Shown here: in pieces, positions 54,579-64,000 of the stretch
Position numbering within the stretch: the first letter of the stretch is position 1
How the letters are laid out: each line of letters starts with the position of its first letter
Assembly (NCBI GenBank): GCA_003615045.1
Contig: ML014143.1
Span: 1 to 64,000, forward strand
Reading direction: 5' to 3'
Length of the DNA stretch: 64,000 nucleotides
Origin: Caulochytrium protostelioides
Lineage: Eukaryota > Chytridiomycota > Caulochytriomycetes > Caulochytriales > Caulochytriaceae
Notes under the pieces: model-generated
Database searches by the model: none
The model's input: only the letters and a program-made list of their open reading frames with translations
What the model was told of the DNA's origin: nothing
Made by a program: the position numbers and the translations under genes

Positions 54579-56492
54579 TCATTTGGGGCCCGCCGATCGC
54601 GCGTCCGCCGGGGCCAACGTCAGGGACATCGGATGTGGCGTCGTCTGAAACCACGCGTCGGCGGCGGCCTCTACGGCCCTGGGACGCGTATCAGGGTCCA
54701 TCGTCCAAAGCGACCCCAGCCAGGCCGCTGTGGCCTCGCCGTGCGCCGCCGCGATTTGCGACACGAAGCGATGCGATCCGATCTGCGAAGGGATGCGGAA
54801 CTGACGCAGCACCGGATACCGGTCCTGCGCCGGTGACAAGGAAGGGACCCCATCGGCGGCGGGCGGAGGAGCCAATGACCAGATCTCCGGTGTCCCGCAT
54901 TCATCGATGATGCGCATGAGCACGGCCAACTCGCCCTCGGCACGGAACGGGTGGATGCTCCCGGAAACGGCGGATGCGGCGTGTGGCGCATTCTCCGGGT
55001 GCAGCAACTGTGCGGCCACACAACCCGCAGCCCAGATATCGACTTCCGGGCCGTACTGTGTAGCTTCAAGCAGCAGTTCAGGAGCCCGGTACGACAAGGT
55101 GCCGACATGGGGATCCAGGGCTGGTTTCTTCTGGAGGGATTGCTTCAAGAAGGCGCCGCCCACCGCGCAGCCAAAGTCAGCGATTTTCAGCACACCCGCG
55201 TCCGTCAACAGCAGGTTGGAAGGCTTCAGATCCCGATGGATGATGCCGGCAGCATGCAGAGCCGCGAGACCTTCCATCAGCTGTAAGAGCAGACCTTTCG
55301 CTTCCGCCAAGGACCACAGTGACGTGCTGCTCGGACGCGAGGCGGCTGGAGTACGGGAGAACTCATAACCAGAAGCCAAAAGATGACCCAAATCACGCGG
55401 GACGTACTCCATCACGAGCCAGACGACGCCCGGATCATCACTGGCTGAGTACTGTCGACGCCAGCAGGACTGGTTCTCCATGCTGAGCACTGGGGTCCTC
55501 TTAATCCCGCGTGACGGCTCGTAGGCGTGGGTAACACCAAAGCACCGCAGGATGTTGGGGTGCAGGACAGCTCGCATGAATGAAAATTCAAGGAGTGCAT
55601 GTGAGAGCGCGCGCGATCGATCACGGGCGGCTGGCGGCACCCGTGGATAAACGAAGGGGCCGTGCACCGGCTCTGAGCGGGGGTTTAGCACGCACTTGAA
55701 GGCCACAGGCTGGTCGGTCGTCATGTCGTGACCCAGCCAAACGGTGCTGTCAGGACCCTTTTCGATCAGCCGCATCAGTCGAAACCGGTCGAATGGCAGG
55801 CGTTCAGGCTCGAGATGCGGTTCGTCAGACCCATCTGGTTCATGTTCATGTACCTGCAACCGCTCATGCAGTTGCTCCTGCAGTTGCTCTTGCACTTGTT
55901 CTTGCCCTTGCCCTTGCACTTGCTCATGCACTTGCTCCTGCTCATGCACTCGCTCCTGCTCTTGCTCCTGTGCGTATTCTTCATGTCCATGCGCAGGCTG
56001 AGACCCATCATCCTGATGGATCCTGCAAACTTTCAAGGATGCTTCTTCACCTTTGCGACTCGTAGTGAGCGAACCTTGTTCCACCCGAAGTGGTTGAGGC
56101 GATCGATCGGGTGAGCGCAGTCGCCGCGCCTTCGCTGCGCCTTTACCGTTCAACAATGATCCATCGCGAACGGACCGCTTGACAGGCTGGGGATCGAGAT
56201 GCACAGGGCGCGTGCGACGGTGGGCCGGAGACAAATGGGCTGTCTCGGAAGTGTCAGTCATCGCGCTTACCAAGACGTTCGAGTCGCTTGGCCGGCTTGG
56301 TGTCTCATCAATACTCACAGGAACTGTTTCGCCCGTGTCCGCTGGTTTTTGGCACGACGGACTCTGGTGATCGGTCGTTTGAGAAGCTGGCGGCGAGGGT
56401 GGGGGCGAGGGTGAGCGCGCCGCAGGTGTTACGATGGTATCAGCTTTGCTCCGGCCTAGTGAGCCAAGATCGTTGTCCATGGATGGGGTCAT
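54579..56492 (-). CDS. CMGC-like protein kinase with Glu/Gln/His/Val repeat
   Basis: Ser/Thr kinase of 637 residues from the first in-frame ATG (56492); the frame opens 32 codons earlier only with TTG. A disordered Ser/Pro/Thr N-terminus (1-165) is followed by an E/Q/H/V repeat (about 167-216, units like VQEQLQEQLHE). The kinase domain is at about 236-620. The Gly loop is degenerate (IEKGPDSTVWLG), and VAFK (about 260), HRDLKPSNLL (about 416), DFG (about 435), GTLSYRAPELLL and YGPEVDIWAAGC, the CMGC-type sequence, are present. An insert of about 25 residues lies before the HRD. It resembles CDK-like kinases; substrate and partner are unknown. No cyclin-binding PSTAIRE helix is obvious. Confidence 0.87.
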   Translation of the reverse strand: MTPSMDNDLGSLGRSKADTIVTPAARSPSPPPSPPASQTTDHQSPSCQKPADTGETVPVSIDETPSRPSDSNVLVSAMTDTSETAHLSPAHRRTRPVHLDPQPVKRSVRDGSLLNGKGAAKARRLRSPDRSPQPLRVEQGSLTTSRKGEEASLKVCRIHQDDGSQPAHGHEEYAQEQEQERVHEQEQVHEQVQGQGQEQVQEQLQEQLHERLQVHEHEPDGSDEPHLEPERLPFDRFRLMRLIEKGPDSTVWLGHDMTTDQPVAFKCVLNPRSEPVHGPFVYPRVPPAARDRSRALSHALLEFSFMRAVLHPNILRCFGVTHAYEPSRGIKRTPVLSMENQSCWRRQYSASDDPGVVWLVMEYVPRDLGHLLASGYEFSRTPAASRPSSTSLWSLAEAKGLLLQLMEGLAALHAAGIIHRDLKPSNLLLTDAGVLKIADFGCAVGGAFLKQSLQKKPALDPHVGTLSYRAPELLLEATQYGPEVDIWAAGCVAAQLLHPENAPHAASAVSGSIHPFRAEGELAVLMRIIDECGTPEIWSLAPPPAADGVPSLSPAQDRYPVLRQFRIPSQIGSHRFVSQIAAAHGEATAAWLGSLWTMDPDTRPRAVEAAADAWFQTTPHPMSLTLAPADARSAGPK

Positions 56493-57477
56493 AACGACGA
56501 CACTGTCAGGATGAACATTCGTATCCAGGCGACAACCAAGACGCGGCGGGACAAAGCCCGGATACGGTGCTGCGGGCCAAGCGATCAATCTATGCGATTA
56601 CAAGAGAGGCGTTAGACCGATCACCGCCGTGCAGTAGGTGACCACTGCAAATCGAGACAGATCAATCGAGCGAGCTTGATCAGCGTGTTGTGATCGATCG
56701 TCCTGTCGTTCTGCACTCCCAACCGGAGTCGCTATGCATACGACGTCCGGTGGTGGCAATGTGCACCCGTTGCACCCCTCGTTTGTCGTTAACTGGCGTT
56801 CTTGGTCTGACAGGGTCCTCGCACGTGACACATCAGGCTCAGAGCGACCGGTCATCTCGTGTGTCATCGCGGTTCCGCTACCATTCAGGACCGAACCGCT
56901 GACATCATGAGTCGACGTGCACGCTCCTGTCAGAACTCCGCCGACTGTGTGGCTTAGTCATGCGTGGCTCAGCTAATCCTCGCGGGTCGACCGCCGTGGG
57001 GAGCCTTGCGCCCTCGCTTCGCCGGTCCTCACCGGTCACATGCCGTGACCCGGTTCCGCTCGACACACGGCCCGAGGGAAAAGTGATTCATCTCAAGTGA
57101 AAAAAAGACTATTTCGTGCTGCGGCCTCCTTGCGATGCATGCCGCTCAGCGACGTCACTCATACTGCGTTGGCCGATTGTTTATATATACATATCCATAT
57201 CCACCGCCAAGACGCGAATCATCGCAATCGGACGCTGCATCGTGTGCGTGCAACGCGGCACGGCGTCAAGCGGTACCCACGCTTTGGCCGTATAACACGC
57301 GCTTGTCAGCCTCAAAATCTTCTCGCGCCTGTCGGCAATCACGAGAGAGGAAGCGTGTCAAACGCCATCCCGCTAGGTGATCACTGATCGCCGCTCTGCC
57401 ATCGCCCTTCACCGCTTCGCCCTTCGCCCTTCCTTTCACCGCCCCCATCCGGAACCCTTCCCTTCCCCCTGCTTTAG
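56493..57477. other. Gap upstream of kinase
   Basis: Lower GC, stop-dense, no gene seen. Small ORFs such as 57097-57387 have no recognisable domain. Confidence 0.55.
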
Positions 57478-57775
57478 CCAAAAGCACGAAAGACAGGCGC
57501 CCAGCGCTTCCGCACCGTCCTGGTCGACGAGTCCCAGACGACCCAGGTGCATGCCGAGACGGATGAGCTCCTGACCCAGGTGCAAACCCGGGACCCGACG
57601 GCCCTGCCGATCTCTCCCGCGTCCCGGGCAGATGCTCCCCCGACCGCGCCGACGCGGGTCAACGCGGGTTGCTCGGACGAACGTGGTCCTGGCACCCCAC
57701 CCACGCCGGCGCCAGGAAATCGTGGCCCGAGGATTGCTGTGGTATGATTCCACCAACGGCAAGTTTGTAAACTGT
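57478..57775 (+). pseudogene. Second Fanzor remnant, C-terminal part only
   Basis: Bases 57481-57549 code KARKTGAQRFRTVLVDESQTTQV minus the usual Phe (DEF has become DES). In another frame 57730-57772 codes RGLLWYDSTNGKFVNCDLNAVLNIR, the last RuvC motif of Fanzor with its Asp. A frame change separates the two, and a TAG precedes the first, so it cannot be expressed as one protein. It matches the left-edge fragment in the same order (FRTVLVDEF...TTQV, then LLWY...VNxDLxAxLNI). The DNA copies have diverged, so these are old, separate insertions or a duplicated piece. No upstream half was found here. Confidence 0.68.
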
Positions 57776-58679
57776 GATCTCAATGCCGTCTTGAACATCC
57801 GATGCCCGGGATCGATCCGATCTGCCTGGCCTTCCCCGCCAGACCGATAGCGCTGTGCCACAACCCCGGGCAAGCGCCGCTGCGGCCCAAGATCGGCAAA
57901 GTCATCCGCCTCTGAACCGAATGCGCGGCTGCCTCGGTGGGGGGACCCCATGGAAGGCTCTCTGGAGGGGTGTGCGTGTTGGGTCACGAAGGGTGCGCCT
58001 TTACATTTTTTTCGCCAAGAGCATGGGCGGCAGCGGCTATCAGGCCTTTCGGCCATTGTGTCTCAGCGGTCAATCAGCCCCGCCGATCACGGTCAACCTT
58101 TTCATGCGCTGGGGTGGCGCCGACCCAGCAGGCCAGCCCAGCCTTGCGGTTCACGACTGGAAGCATTTTTGGGGTGTCTTTTTTGTCGCTTGGCGCCTGC
58201 GTGGCGTACCGTCCAGCCGTTGTGGCGAAGGCCCTTCGGAGACCCCTGGATCAACGCACCGGCAGTTCCCGTGCATGCGGAAGAACTCGGGCGAATACCG
58301 GCATGTTGCAGCAGGTCGTCCGTCTCAGACTTTTCACCGCGCGCAGCATGGCCATGCGGGAGGCGTTCAAGGCGAGCGGCCGTCTGCTCGCGAAGTGCAG
58401 ACAAAACTCCCAGCCGATCCGGGCCGGCTTGGATTCTATATAGATGCTAGCACCGCCATCATCCTCGTCATCCACAACATTCTGCCAAGGACCTAGCGTC
58501 GTGAACCAGCGGGTGTTGCATCCTCACGTATCTGGACACACTGACCCTGACGGCACACCGTGTCTTTTTTCCGCCTGACTTCCAGGTTCCAGGCGTTCTC
58601 ATGGCCCCAGTCCTGCCGTCCATTGCACTGGTTCGTCCATTGATAGAGCATCACAATCGCCATCATTGACACTCTCATC
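57776..58679. other. Gap between Fanzor remnant and adenylate kinase gene
   Basis: A 213-codon frame (57855-58496) has no recognisable domain, and two other frames of similar length overlap it, so I do not call a gene. Confidence 0.5.
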
Positions 58680-59942
58680 ATGCCACGCACCGGGACGCTC
58701 CTCAGCGTTATGACGCGCACGCCGCGAGCGGGTTCGGCCCACGGTGCCTCGGGATCGTCGCCACCTCGCACGCTCTCGCCGCGTCCTCTGCCGCGATCGG
58801 CGAGTTCGTCGTATCGGACCAGTTGGCTGAGCCCGTCGGGTCATCGGTCGGCCAACGGCCCGATCGGCATGAGCTCGAGCTTACACCGGCGGTCTGGCGG
58901 CATCCGGACGCTCTCGACGACCCGTCCCGAAGTTTACTACATGGCCATGCAGCCGATCGCTTCACCTCCCATACCCCGTCGATCGGCGCCGGCACCTGCC
59001 ATGACGCCCATGGAGACGGCGACGGTGGCGACGGCCGCGACCGCAGCGCGGCCCCGGCTTGGCGCCCCCAAGCTGGTTCTGCTGCTGGGACCGCCAGGCT
59101 CAGGAAAAACCATGCATGCCGCGCAACTGGCAAAGCGCCATCACCTGCTGCATCTCTCGACCGGCGCGATCTTACGAAAGTATCTGGATACCGATCCGCG
59201 GTCGGAGGCCGAGATCTCGCCTCAGCGCGGAGCGCTCCGCAAGGCCGTTCTGGCGGGCGAGCTCGTGTCGGATGATGTGATTGTCAAGCTGCTGTGCGAC
59301 ACGCTCCGTGCCCAGCTCGAGCCCCAGCAGACGTTGGCGCTGCTGTCGCCGTCAACTCGGGCAGCGGCCTGCCGGTCCGACGCTTCGTTGTCCACGGCGA
59401 GCGGTGCTGTGCTGCAGCGGCCCTACTGCGGCGTCATTCTCGACGGGTTTCCGCGCACTGCAGCCCAAGCACAGATGCTGCTGCAGCACCTGCGGGTGCC
59501 TGACGTGACGTTGCAGCTCGAGGTGCCCCCCGCGACGCTCACGCAGCGCCTCTCGACTCGCGGTCGAGCCGATGATACCCCGGCCACCATCCGCCATCGC
59601 CTCGCGCAGTACGAGGCCACGCTGCCCGGGATCCGTGCCGTGTTGGCGCCGACGGTTGCGACCTCGCCCGTGGCTGCGCCGACGGCGTCCCGCGGCGCTT
59701 CCGCCACGACGGCGATGGGCGCGCGAGGCGGCCTTCTGACGGTCCCCGCCCATGATGCGCCCGAAACGGTGCTGTCGCGTCTGGCGCATCACGTGCAGAG
59801 CACGCTGGGCCCGACGCCGGCATTCCACCCGCCGACTCGGGCGCCCGCCGAGGTGAAGCCCATCGCGGCGACGGCGACGCCTGCGTCGTGTGAGCGTCGA
59901 TTGCGGCCGCGCTGGGCTTCTCGCGTGCGACTCGCAGCGTAG
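58680..59942 (+). CDS. Adenylate-kinase-domain protein
   Basis: P-loop nucleoside monophosphate kinase of 420 residues, expected to move phosphate between ATP and AMP or UMP/CMP. An N-terminal extension of about 125 residues rich in Ser, Arg and Pro may be a targeting sequence (inference). The P-loop is GPPGSGKT (137-144), and the NMP-binding segment STGAILRKYL follows. A Ser/Ala insert (about 221-247) precedes ILDGFPRT (about 253-260). The lid is short: RLSTRGRADDTPATIRHRLAQYE (about 290-312) keeps R...RxDD and R...Y. The C-terminal part (330-420) is low complexity, lacking the usual final strand, so activity is uncertain. Internal ATGs (codons 11, 88, 90, 108, 111) could be the real start. 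Confidence 0.82.
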   Translation: MPRTGTLLSVMTRTPRAGSAHGASGSSPPRTLSPRPLPRSASSSYRTSWLSPSGHRSANGPIGMSSSLHRRSGGIRTLSTTRPEVYYMAMQPIASPPIPRRSAPAPAMTPMETATVATAATAARPRLGAPKLVLLLGPPGSGKTMHAAQLAKRHHLLHLSTGAILRKYLDTDPRSEAEISPQRGALRKAVLAGELVSDDVIVKLLCDTLRAQLEPQQTLALLSPSTRAAACRSDASLSTASGAVLQRPYCGVILDGFPRTAAQAQMLLQHLRVPDVTLQLEVPPATLTQRLSTRGRADDTPATIRHRLAQYEATLPGIRAVLAPTVATSPVAAPTASRGASATTAMGARGGLLTVPAHDAPETVLSRLAHHVQSTLGPTPAFHPPTRAPAEVKPIAATATPASCERRLRPRWASRVRLAA

Positions 59943-61355
59943 GCTTCGCTGGCTCGGTGGGGGGCTGACTGCGGCTCTCGTTCTTTTTATAATGCGTCAG
60001 ATCATCGTGGACTCAGGCATGGCATGGACCCGGTGGAGCCCCCGTGCACGGACGGCGTCGGAGGATTACGCGATGCCTGGTTCAACGGACGGACTGACTC
60101 CTGAAGCCGATCCGACCCGCATCGGACCGTGCGGGGGAGGCGTTCGTCCGGGCCAATGGCGGCGATGGCGGGCCGCCTCGGATGACGCCGGCTGTCCGCA
60201 GTTGCTCGACGCTCGGCTGGCCGGCGCTCCGCGAGCGTGTGCTCCCGGGGGCGACTTTGATCCTCGACGGCGCCTGCGCCTCCGCGTGCGTCTCGGGGCT
60301 CGGCCGACCTGCGCCTGCGCCTGCGCCTGCGCCTGCGCCTGCGCCTGCGCCTACGCCTGCGCCTACGTCTGCGCCTACGTCTGCGCCTGCGCCGACGCCA
60401 TGGGCCGTCGGTGATGGGCCCGCCAGGCCCCGGGGGCGGCCGCGATCCGGTGGACCCGTCACGCGCCACCGTCGCGCGGTGGTGTCCCGCGGCGCGTGGG
60501 CGCGCGGACCGCCCTCACCTCTCCCTCCCCAGCCGACGGCGCCTGCGGCGCCTGCTGCGCCGGGCCAGCCGGACGCGCGCCGTCGCCGGTCGGCCGAAGT
60601 CCCCCCGAATCGCGTCACTCACGGGACCCAGCGCGACCGGACGTGCCGATCGCGGGTGCCGACGCGTGCGCCAAGGGGACCGACGACCCACGGCCGCCCA
60701 ACAGGAACCCCTCCTCGAACCCCGGCGGCGGTGGCGCATAGGCGCGCGCTCGCCGGGGGCCCCCGGGGCCTTCCGCCGCGCCGCGTGGCCGTCACCGCGC
60801 GGTATCTTCCCCGCCGTTCCCCTTCCCCTTGCCCTTCCCCTTCCTCGCCGGCCCGGCGGCCCGCCCGCGGCGTGCGCTCAAGGCCGGCGTCGGCGTGGCC
60901 ACGTCGCCGCTCCGCTCGGCCTCACCTCGCCCGGCCAGCAGACTGCCGTGCCCTCGACGCCGTCGGATCGCCGTCGCTGCCGTCGCTGCCGCTGCCGCTC
61001 ATCCCTTCCTCCCCCAGCAGCCGCGGGTCCCGTTTCCGCGTCTTGGGCCCTGCTGCCGTCGCCAGGAATCCAGCGATCGGGGGCTCGTTCGCTCGCGCAC
61101 GCGTGCACGTCGTGGCCCCCTCATCACCGATCGTCGGCGAGGAGCGCGGATCGGAGTGAGAGGCCGCCGACCGATCACCCACACCCACGCCTCGGGGTGG
61201 GCTGCTTTCAGAGGGCCACGGGCCGCCGGCGCCGCAGAGAAGGCGTCCGTCATGCGGATCGGTGCTGGATCGGTGCTGCTGCTGCTTGCTTGGTCTCGTC
61301 TCCCGCTTCGGCCGCGTCGGACTCCACGGATCCAGCCTTGCTGGCCGCTGCCGCC
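59943..61355. other. Leader/upstream region of the NDR kinase
   Basis: Open for much of its length in the kinase frame (from 60411) but coding only Arg/Pro/Ala-rich low complexity. It contains a GCGCCT-type hexamer array (about 60308-60398). I see no separate gene. Confidence 0.55.
60308..60398. repeat. GCGCCT-type hexamer array
   Basis: About 14 degenerate six-base units (GCGCCT with GCGCCTAC/GTCT variants), non-coding in my annotation. Confidence 0.85.
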
Positions 61356-63435
61356 ATGTACGCGTTGCCGCCCGCCTCGACCACGTCCCCCCATCCCATG
61401 CCTTCGTCCTATCCAGCGTCGGCGTCGGCGTCGGCGTCGGCGTCAGCGTCGGCTTCGGCGTCGGCGTCGACGCGGGTGCCGGTCCCTGCCGCATCCACCA
61501 CCACCGTGCCACCAAAGACGGCCCACGACTCCGCCGCCTCACTCGCGATGGCCGACGGCGCCGGGGCCTCGCCCGGCGTGGACCCGGCGCATGGCCATCC
61601 AGACCCCCGCTCGCAGCTCCACAGCTTCTTTCAGGCCCCCGGGACGCTGCAGCGCGCCTTTGAGCCCTACGAGGGCCGCTCCTCCATGCACCACGACCGG
61701 AGCCGCGCCGACGGCGTGGCCAGCCACGGCATCATCGACCCCGCGACCGCCTCGGGCGCCGGGACGCCCTCCGTGGCCGCGAGCACGGCCTCGATGGGCG
61801 ACAGCGCCTCCAGCGATGCCGATGGCCGCGGCAGTCGAGACCGTGAGCGCGGCCATGCGCCCCGCCCCCACCCCGGGGTCGTGCTCTCGACCAGCACGCT
61901 CGACCGTGCCCAGGAAGCCAAACTCCGACTCGAGTCGTTTTACACCAACGCCATCTCCGAATGGAGCGACCGCGAGGAGCGGCGGCGCACGCTGGAGCGC
62001 GAGCTCGACGCCTCGGTGCTGTCGCCCGAAAAACGGCTCTATAAGCTCGCCGCCCTGGGAAAGCGCGAGTCCGAGTTTTTGCGTCTGCGCCGCGTGCGCA
62101 TGTCCGCGAGCGATTTCACCTCCATCAAGGTCATCGGCCGCGGCGCGTTCGGCGAGGTGCGGCTCGTCCAGAAAGTCAACACGGGCAAGATCTACGCCAT
62201 GAAGATCATGCGCAAGCGCGATATGGTCGAGCGCGACCAGCTGGCTCACGTGAAGGCCGAGCGTGATATCCTGGCCGAGAGCGCCCGGACGCCCTGGGTG
62301 GTCCAGCTCTACTACTCGTTCCAGGACCCGCTGCGGCTCTACCTCGTGATGGAGTTCGTGCCGGGCGGCGACCTCATGACCATGTTCATCAAGTACGACA
62401 CCTTCAGCGAAGACGTGACGCGCTTCTATATGGCCGAGCTGCTGTCCGCCATCGCCGTCGTCCACCAGCTGGGCTATGTCCACCGCGACATTAAGCCCGA
62501 CAACATTCTGATCGATGTCCACGGCCACATCAAGCTCTCTGACTTTGGTCTGGCCACGGGCTTTCACAAGACGCACGACTCGGGCTACTACCGACGGCTC
62601 TTTGGCGACGCGCACGCGTCCCTCGCGGCGCATGGGCGCGGCCACCACGGGGGCGAGGGCGACCCGGCCAGGCCGCCTCCCGGTGCCGGCGCCGGCGACA
62701 GCGCGGAGGCGAGCGGGCGAGCGTCGACGCCGGCGTCGATGGCGGCCGGGGACGGCTCGCTCACCGCCAAGCCGAGCTCGCTGGAGTCTACGCTGCGCCG
62801 GCTCGATCTGACCGTCAGCAGCAAGCCGCAGATCGAGACCTGGAAACGCAATCGCCGCCAGATCGCGTACTCGACGGTGGGCACCCCGGACTACATTGCC
62901 CCCGAAGTCTTTGATACCGCGGGTTACACCAAGGCCTGTGATTACTGGAGCGTCGGCGCGATTGTCTATGAGTGTCTCGTCGGCCACCCGCCGTTCTGCT
63001 CCGAAACGGCCCAGGAGACGTACCTGAAGATCATCCACTGGCCGCAGTGCCTCTCGCTGCCGCAGGAGATCCTGCTGTCCCCGGAAGCGATTGACCTGCT
63101 TCGCCGGCTGCTGACGCACGCGCCGTACCGGATGGGCGCCGCCGAAGCCCGCACGCACCCCTTCTTCCGCGGCGTGCCGTGGGACGAGCTGCGCCAGATC
63201 CGCGCGCCGTTCGTGCCTCAGCTCAAAAGTATCACGGACACGTCGTACTTCTCGACCGAGGAGATCGAGACGCCGCTGGGCGGCGGCGGCGGCGGCGGCT
63301 TCGGCGACATGGCCGGCGGCAACGGCTTCTATCCGTTCGCGACGTCCGGGGTCGGCGGGATGGACACGCACCGCCTGAACACGCCCTTTGGCGGCGTCGG
63401 CGGCGGCGTCGGCGGGCCCTTTGACGCGGGTCCCC

Positions 63436-63472
<37 letters not shown>

Positions 63473-63644
63473 TGGCGCCGCCCACAGCACGCTGTATCCG
63501 GGCGCCCACGGGATGCCCGGCGACAACGACCCGGGCACGGCCGCCGAGCGCTACGGCGCGCAGCCGGCCTACGGCGGCCGTCAGGACCTCGCTTTCCTGG
63601 GCTACACCTATAAGCGCTGGGAGACCCTGCGCGATAGTCTCTAA
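61356..63644 (+). CDS. CBK1: NDR/LATS-family AGC kinase (Cbk1/Orb6-like)
   Basis: Hippo/RAM/MOR-pathway kinase controlling polarity and cell separation, activated by a Mob partner. The ATG at 61356 (GCCGCC-ATG) gives 762 residues, close to yeast Cbk1. The frame continues upstream without conservation. The N-terminal 180 residues are disordered with a Ser/Ala run. The Mob-binding helices are at about 184-240 (AKLRLESFYTNAISEWSDREERRRTL). The kinase domain runs from about 253: IGRGAFGEV, the AMKIMRK Lys, HRDIKPDN (about 375) and DFG (about 395). The activation-loop insert is unusually long (about 408-495, Gly/Pro/Ser-rich), before WKRNRRQIAYSTVGTPDYIAPE. The C-terminal hydrophobic motif FLGYTYKRW (about 747) has the phospho-Thr. 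Poly-Gly runs precede it. Confidence 0.95.
63428..63472 (+). repeat. GGC run coding poly-Gly in the NDR kinase
   Basis: About a dozen GGC units, in frame, between the kinase domain and the hydrophobic motif. Confidence 0.85.
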
Positions 63645-64000
63645 TCCTACGACTGCGGGGCCACGCGGCAGAACCCCCAGCGCGGCAGGAGGCGTCCCAT
63701 CCGTCAACGCGGGCCGGGCTGGCGATCCCTAGGGAGGGGTCGGGGGCCTGGGGCGGCATGGCGGCGGCGTGGTAAGGAAAGGGCGCAGCGTGAAGGCGTG
63801 GGCCGCCGCCGCCGCCCGGCGCCGTGGCCGCCGTCCAGGCGACCCCCGCCGAGACGAGACGAGGCGGCGGCGGCGGCGGCCGCGGTCCAGATCTGCAGCC
63901 GAGCAGCGAGCTCCCCGGCCACGCGGCGATACCCGGCGTGCGCCGTCGTCCAAACCCGATGGGGCTGACCGACCGGTCAGCGGTCGCACGAGCTCACGCC
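63645..64000. other. Right-edge gap
   Basis: 3' region of the NDR kinase gene; GC-rich, with no gene seen before the window ends. Confidence 0.6.

Noticed and set aside
57855-58496. 213-codon frame after the Fanzor remnant
   Set aside because: No recognisable domain, and overlapping frames of similar length make it indistinguishable from chance.
61539-63707. 722-codon minus-strand frame
   Set aside because: Antisense to the NDR kinase.

Overview
The window is nuclear DNA from a GC-rich, gene-dense, intron-poor eukaryote, most likely an early-diverging (zoosporic) fungus. Fungal or opisthokont-type genes are present: GFAT, PEX13 with an SH3 domain, calcineurin A, a Syo1-type symportin, an Hmt1/ABCB6-type transporter, a type I metacaspase, an NDR/Cbk1-type kinase and a small DUF1748-like protein, which I know as a fungal family. 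Most starts lie in a good CCACC-ATG context. Most genes are single open frames, but three show a short GT-AG intron that restores a coherent protein. Chytrid or Caulochytrium-like is my guess; no rRNA marker is present to prove it.

Layout, left to right. A decayed Fanzor (eukaryotic TnpB-like) fragment lies at the left edge. Then come GFAT (+), PEX13 (-), a 2 kb repeat-rich gap, calcineurin A (+), a Syo1/HEATR3-like importer (-), a three-LIM protein (-), a 2.3 kb gap, and an ABCC/MRP transporter (+) facing an Hmt1-type half transporter (-), with stops 157 bp apart. A metacaspase (-) is followed by 3.3 kb without a convincing gene. Next are an orphan seven-TM protein (+), the spliced DUF1748-like gene (+), a very large mostly disordered protein (-; I join two open frames through a 148 bp intron), a UDP-glycosyltransferase (-), a coiled-coil protein (+), a rhodanese/dual-specificity MAPK-type phosphatase (-), spliced ISA2 (-), a CMGC-like kinase (-), a second smaller Fanzor remnant, an adenylate-kinase-domain protein (+) and an NDR/LATS-family kinase (+).

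There is no single pathway operon, as expected for a eukaryote. Functional links are by theme. The convergent ABC pair both suggest metal or conjugate sequestration. Calcineurin, the DSP phosphatase, the CMGC-like kinase and the NDR kinase are signalling enzymes, and GFAT supplies UDP-GlcNAc for chitin. Intergenic DNA holds hexamer, heptamer and trinucleotide arrays and a few inverted repeats. I saw no tRNA, rRNA, CRISPR array or intact transposon.

The closest thing to an unusual system is the pair of Fanzor relics, both broken by frameshifts. They show that RNA-guided-nuclease-type elements once inserted here, not that one is active now.
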